A DNA stretch of 33,632 nucleotides from Nitrososphaeraceae archaeon (GTDB taxonomy: Archaea > Thermoproteota > Nitrososphaeria > Nitrososphaerales > Nitrososphaeraceae), in contig WHTU01000029.1 in the NCBI GenBank assembly GCA_009377575.1, forward strand, positions 1-33,632. The letters run 5' to 3'. The position numbers and the translations under genes are program-made. Below, one piece after another: positions 33,391-33,632 of the stretch. Numbering within the stretch: the first letter of the stretch is position 1; the number at the start of each line of letters is the position of its first letter. The notes under the pieces were generated by a model. It searched no databases. It saw nothing but the letters and a program-made list of their open reading frames with translations, and had not been told where the DNA came from.

Positions 33391-33632
33391 ATGATAACTC
33401 TAGATTCAAAACAATACAAAGAAGCAGAACGTCAGAGCTGGGATAGTGTAGCGAATAATTGGCAAAAGTGGTGGAAGACAATCGAAAAAGGTGCTGAAAA
33501 AGTTAGCAGACGGCTAATAGAACTTGCAGAGATTAAACCAGGCTCTAGAGTTCTTGACATTGCAACAGGTATAGGTGAACCTGCAATTACCGCTGCAAAT
33601 CAAGTAGGTAATACTGGCCATGTATTGGCCAC
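33391..33632 (+). CDS. class I SAM methyltransferase (partial, runs off window)
   Basis: The first 80 codons: a helical lead (YKEAERQSWDSVANNWQKWW) typical of UbiE/ArsM-like enzymes, then motif I RVLDIATGIGEPAITAANQV (D-x-x-T-G-x-G). A ggag Shine-Dalgarno lies 7 nt before ATG 33391. Substrate cannot be told; quinone or other small-molecule methylation is possible. Cut by the window end. Confidence 0.85.
   Translation, partial: MITLDSKQYKEAERQSWDSVANNWQKWWKTIEKGAEKVSRRLIELAEIKPGSRVLDIATGIGEPAITAANQVGNTGHVLA

Noticed and set aside
1-33632. CRISPR array, tRNA or rRNA genes
   Set aside because: No regularly spaced direct repeats of CRISPR type and no cloverleaf or rRNA sequence were seen on reading.

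Overview
The window looks like chromosome from a terrestrial ammonia-oxidising thaumarchaeon (Nitrososphaeria, most like Ca. Nitrosocosmicus). This is inferred from low GC, TATA boxes about 25 nt upstream of many start codons (leaderless mRNAs, several with GTG or TTG starts), CBS/USP/SHOCT proteins, many small secreted proteins and an archaeal-type integrase with a zinc ribbon. No amo, rRNA or tRNA gene was seen, so the placement rests on gene families recalled rather than searched. Left flank (1-5.4 kb): a secreted Ala/Asp repeat protein, a CBS + universal-stress-protein pair, a PH-like/SHOCT protein and a second CBS protein. Middle (5.44-28.77 kb): bounded by a perfect 27-nt direct repeat (5441-5467 and 28742-28768). 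The right copy is the last codons of an intact small gene, and a tyrosine integrase starts 44 nt inside it. I read this as attL/attR of a 23.3-kb integrated element. Its right arm holds the likely core: integrase (frameshifted), a 235-aa protein, a divergent 43-aa ribbon-helix-helix regulator with an operator-like inverted repeat, a Cys/His protein, and a 57-aa microprotein overlapping a 605-aa P-loop ATPase with a C-terminal zinc finger. The rest is cargo: coiled-coil proteins, small membrane and secreted proteins, a helix-turn-helix regulator with a 22-bp palindrome, an Asp-box protein, and a cluster of Cys-rich secreted proteins with decayed relatives. Pseudogenes are frequent. Right flank (28.77-33.6 kb): the target gene, a second inverted copy of a roughly 0.5-kb module also present inside the element (13.47-13.99 kb), then an arsenic operon (arsM, arsC, aquaporin). 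The aquaporin lies in the same frame as arsC, directly after its TAA, and has no ordinary start codon for its first helix. A run of tiny membrane proteins and the start of a class I methyltransferase close the window. The most unusual items are the att-bounded element, the inverted duplicated module (127 identical nt with two tandem perfect hairpins plus a 32/33-aa zinc-ribbon microprotein), the RHH/microprotein/ATPase operon, and the arsC-stop-aquaporin arrangement.
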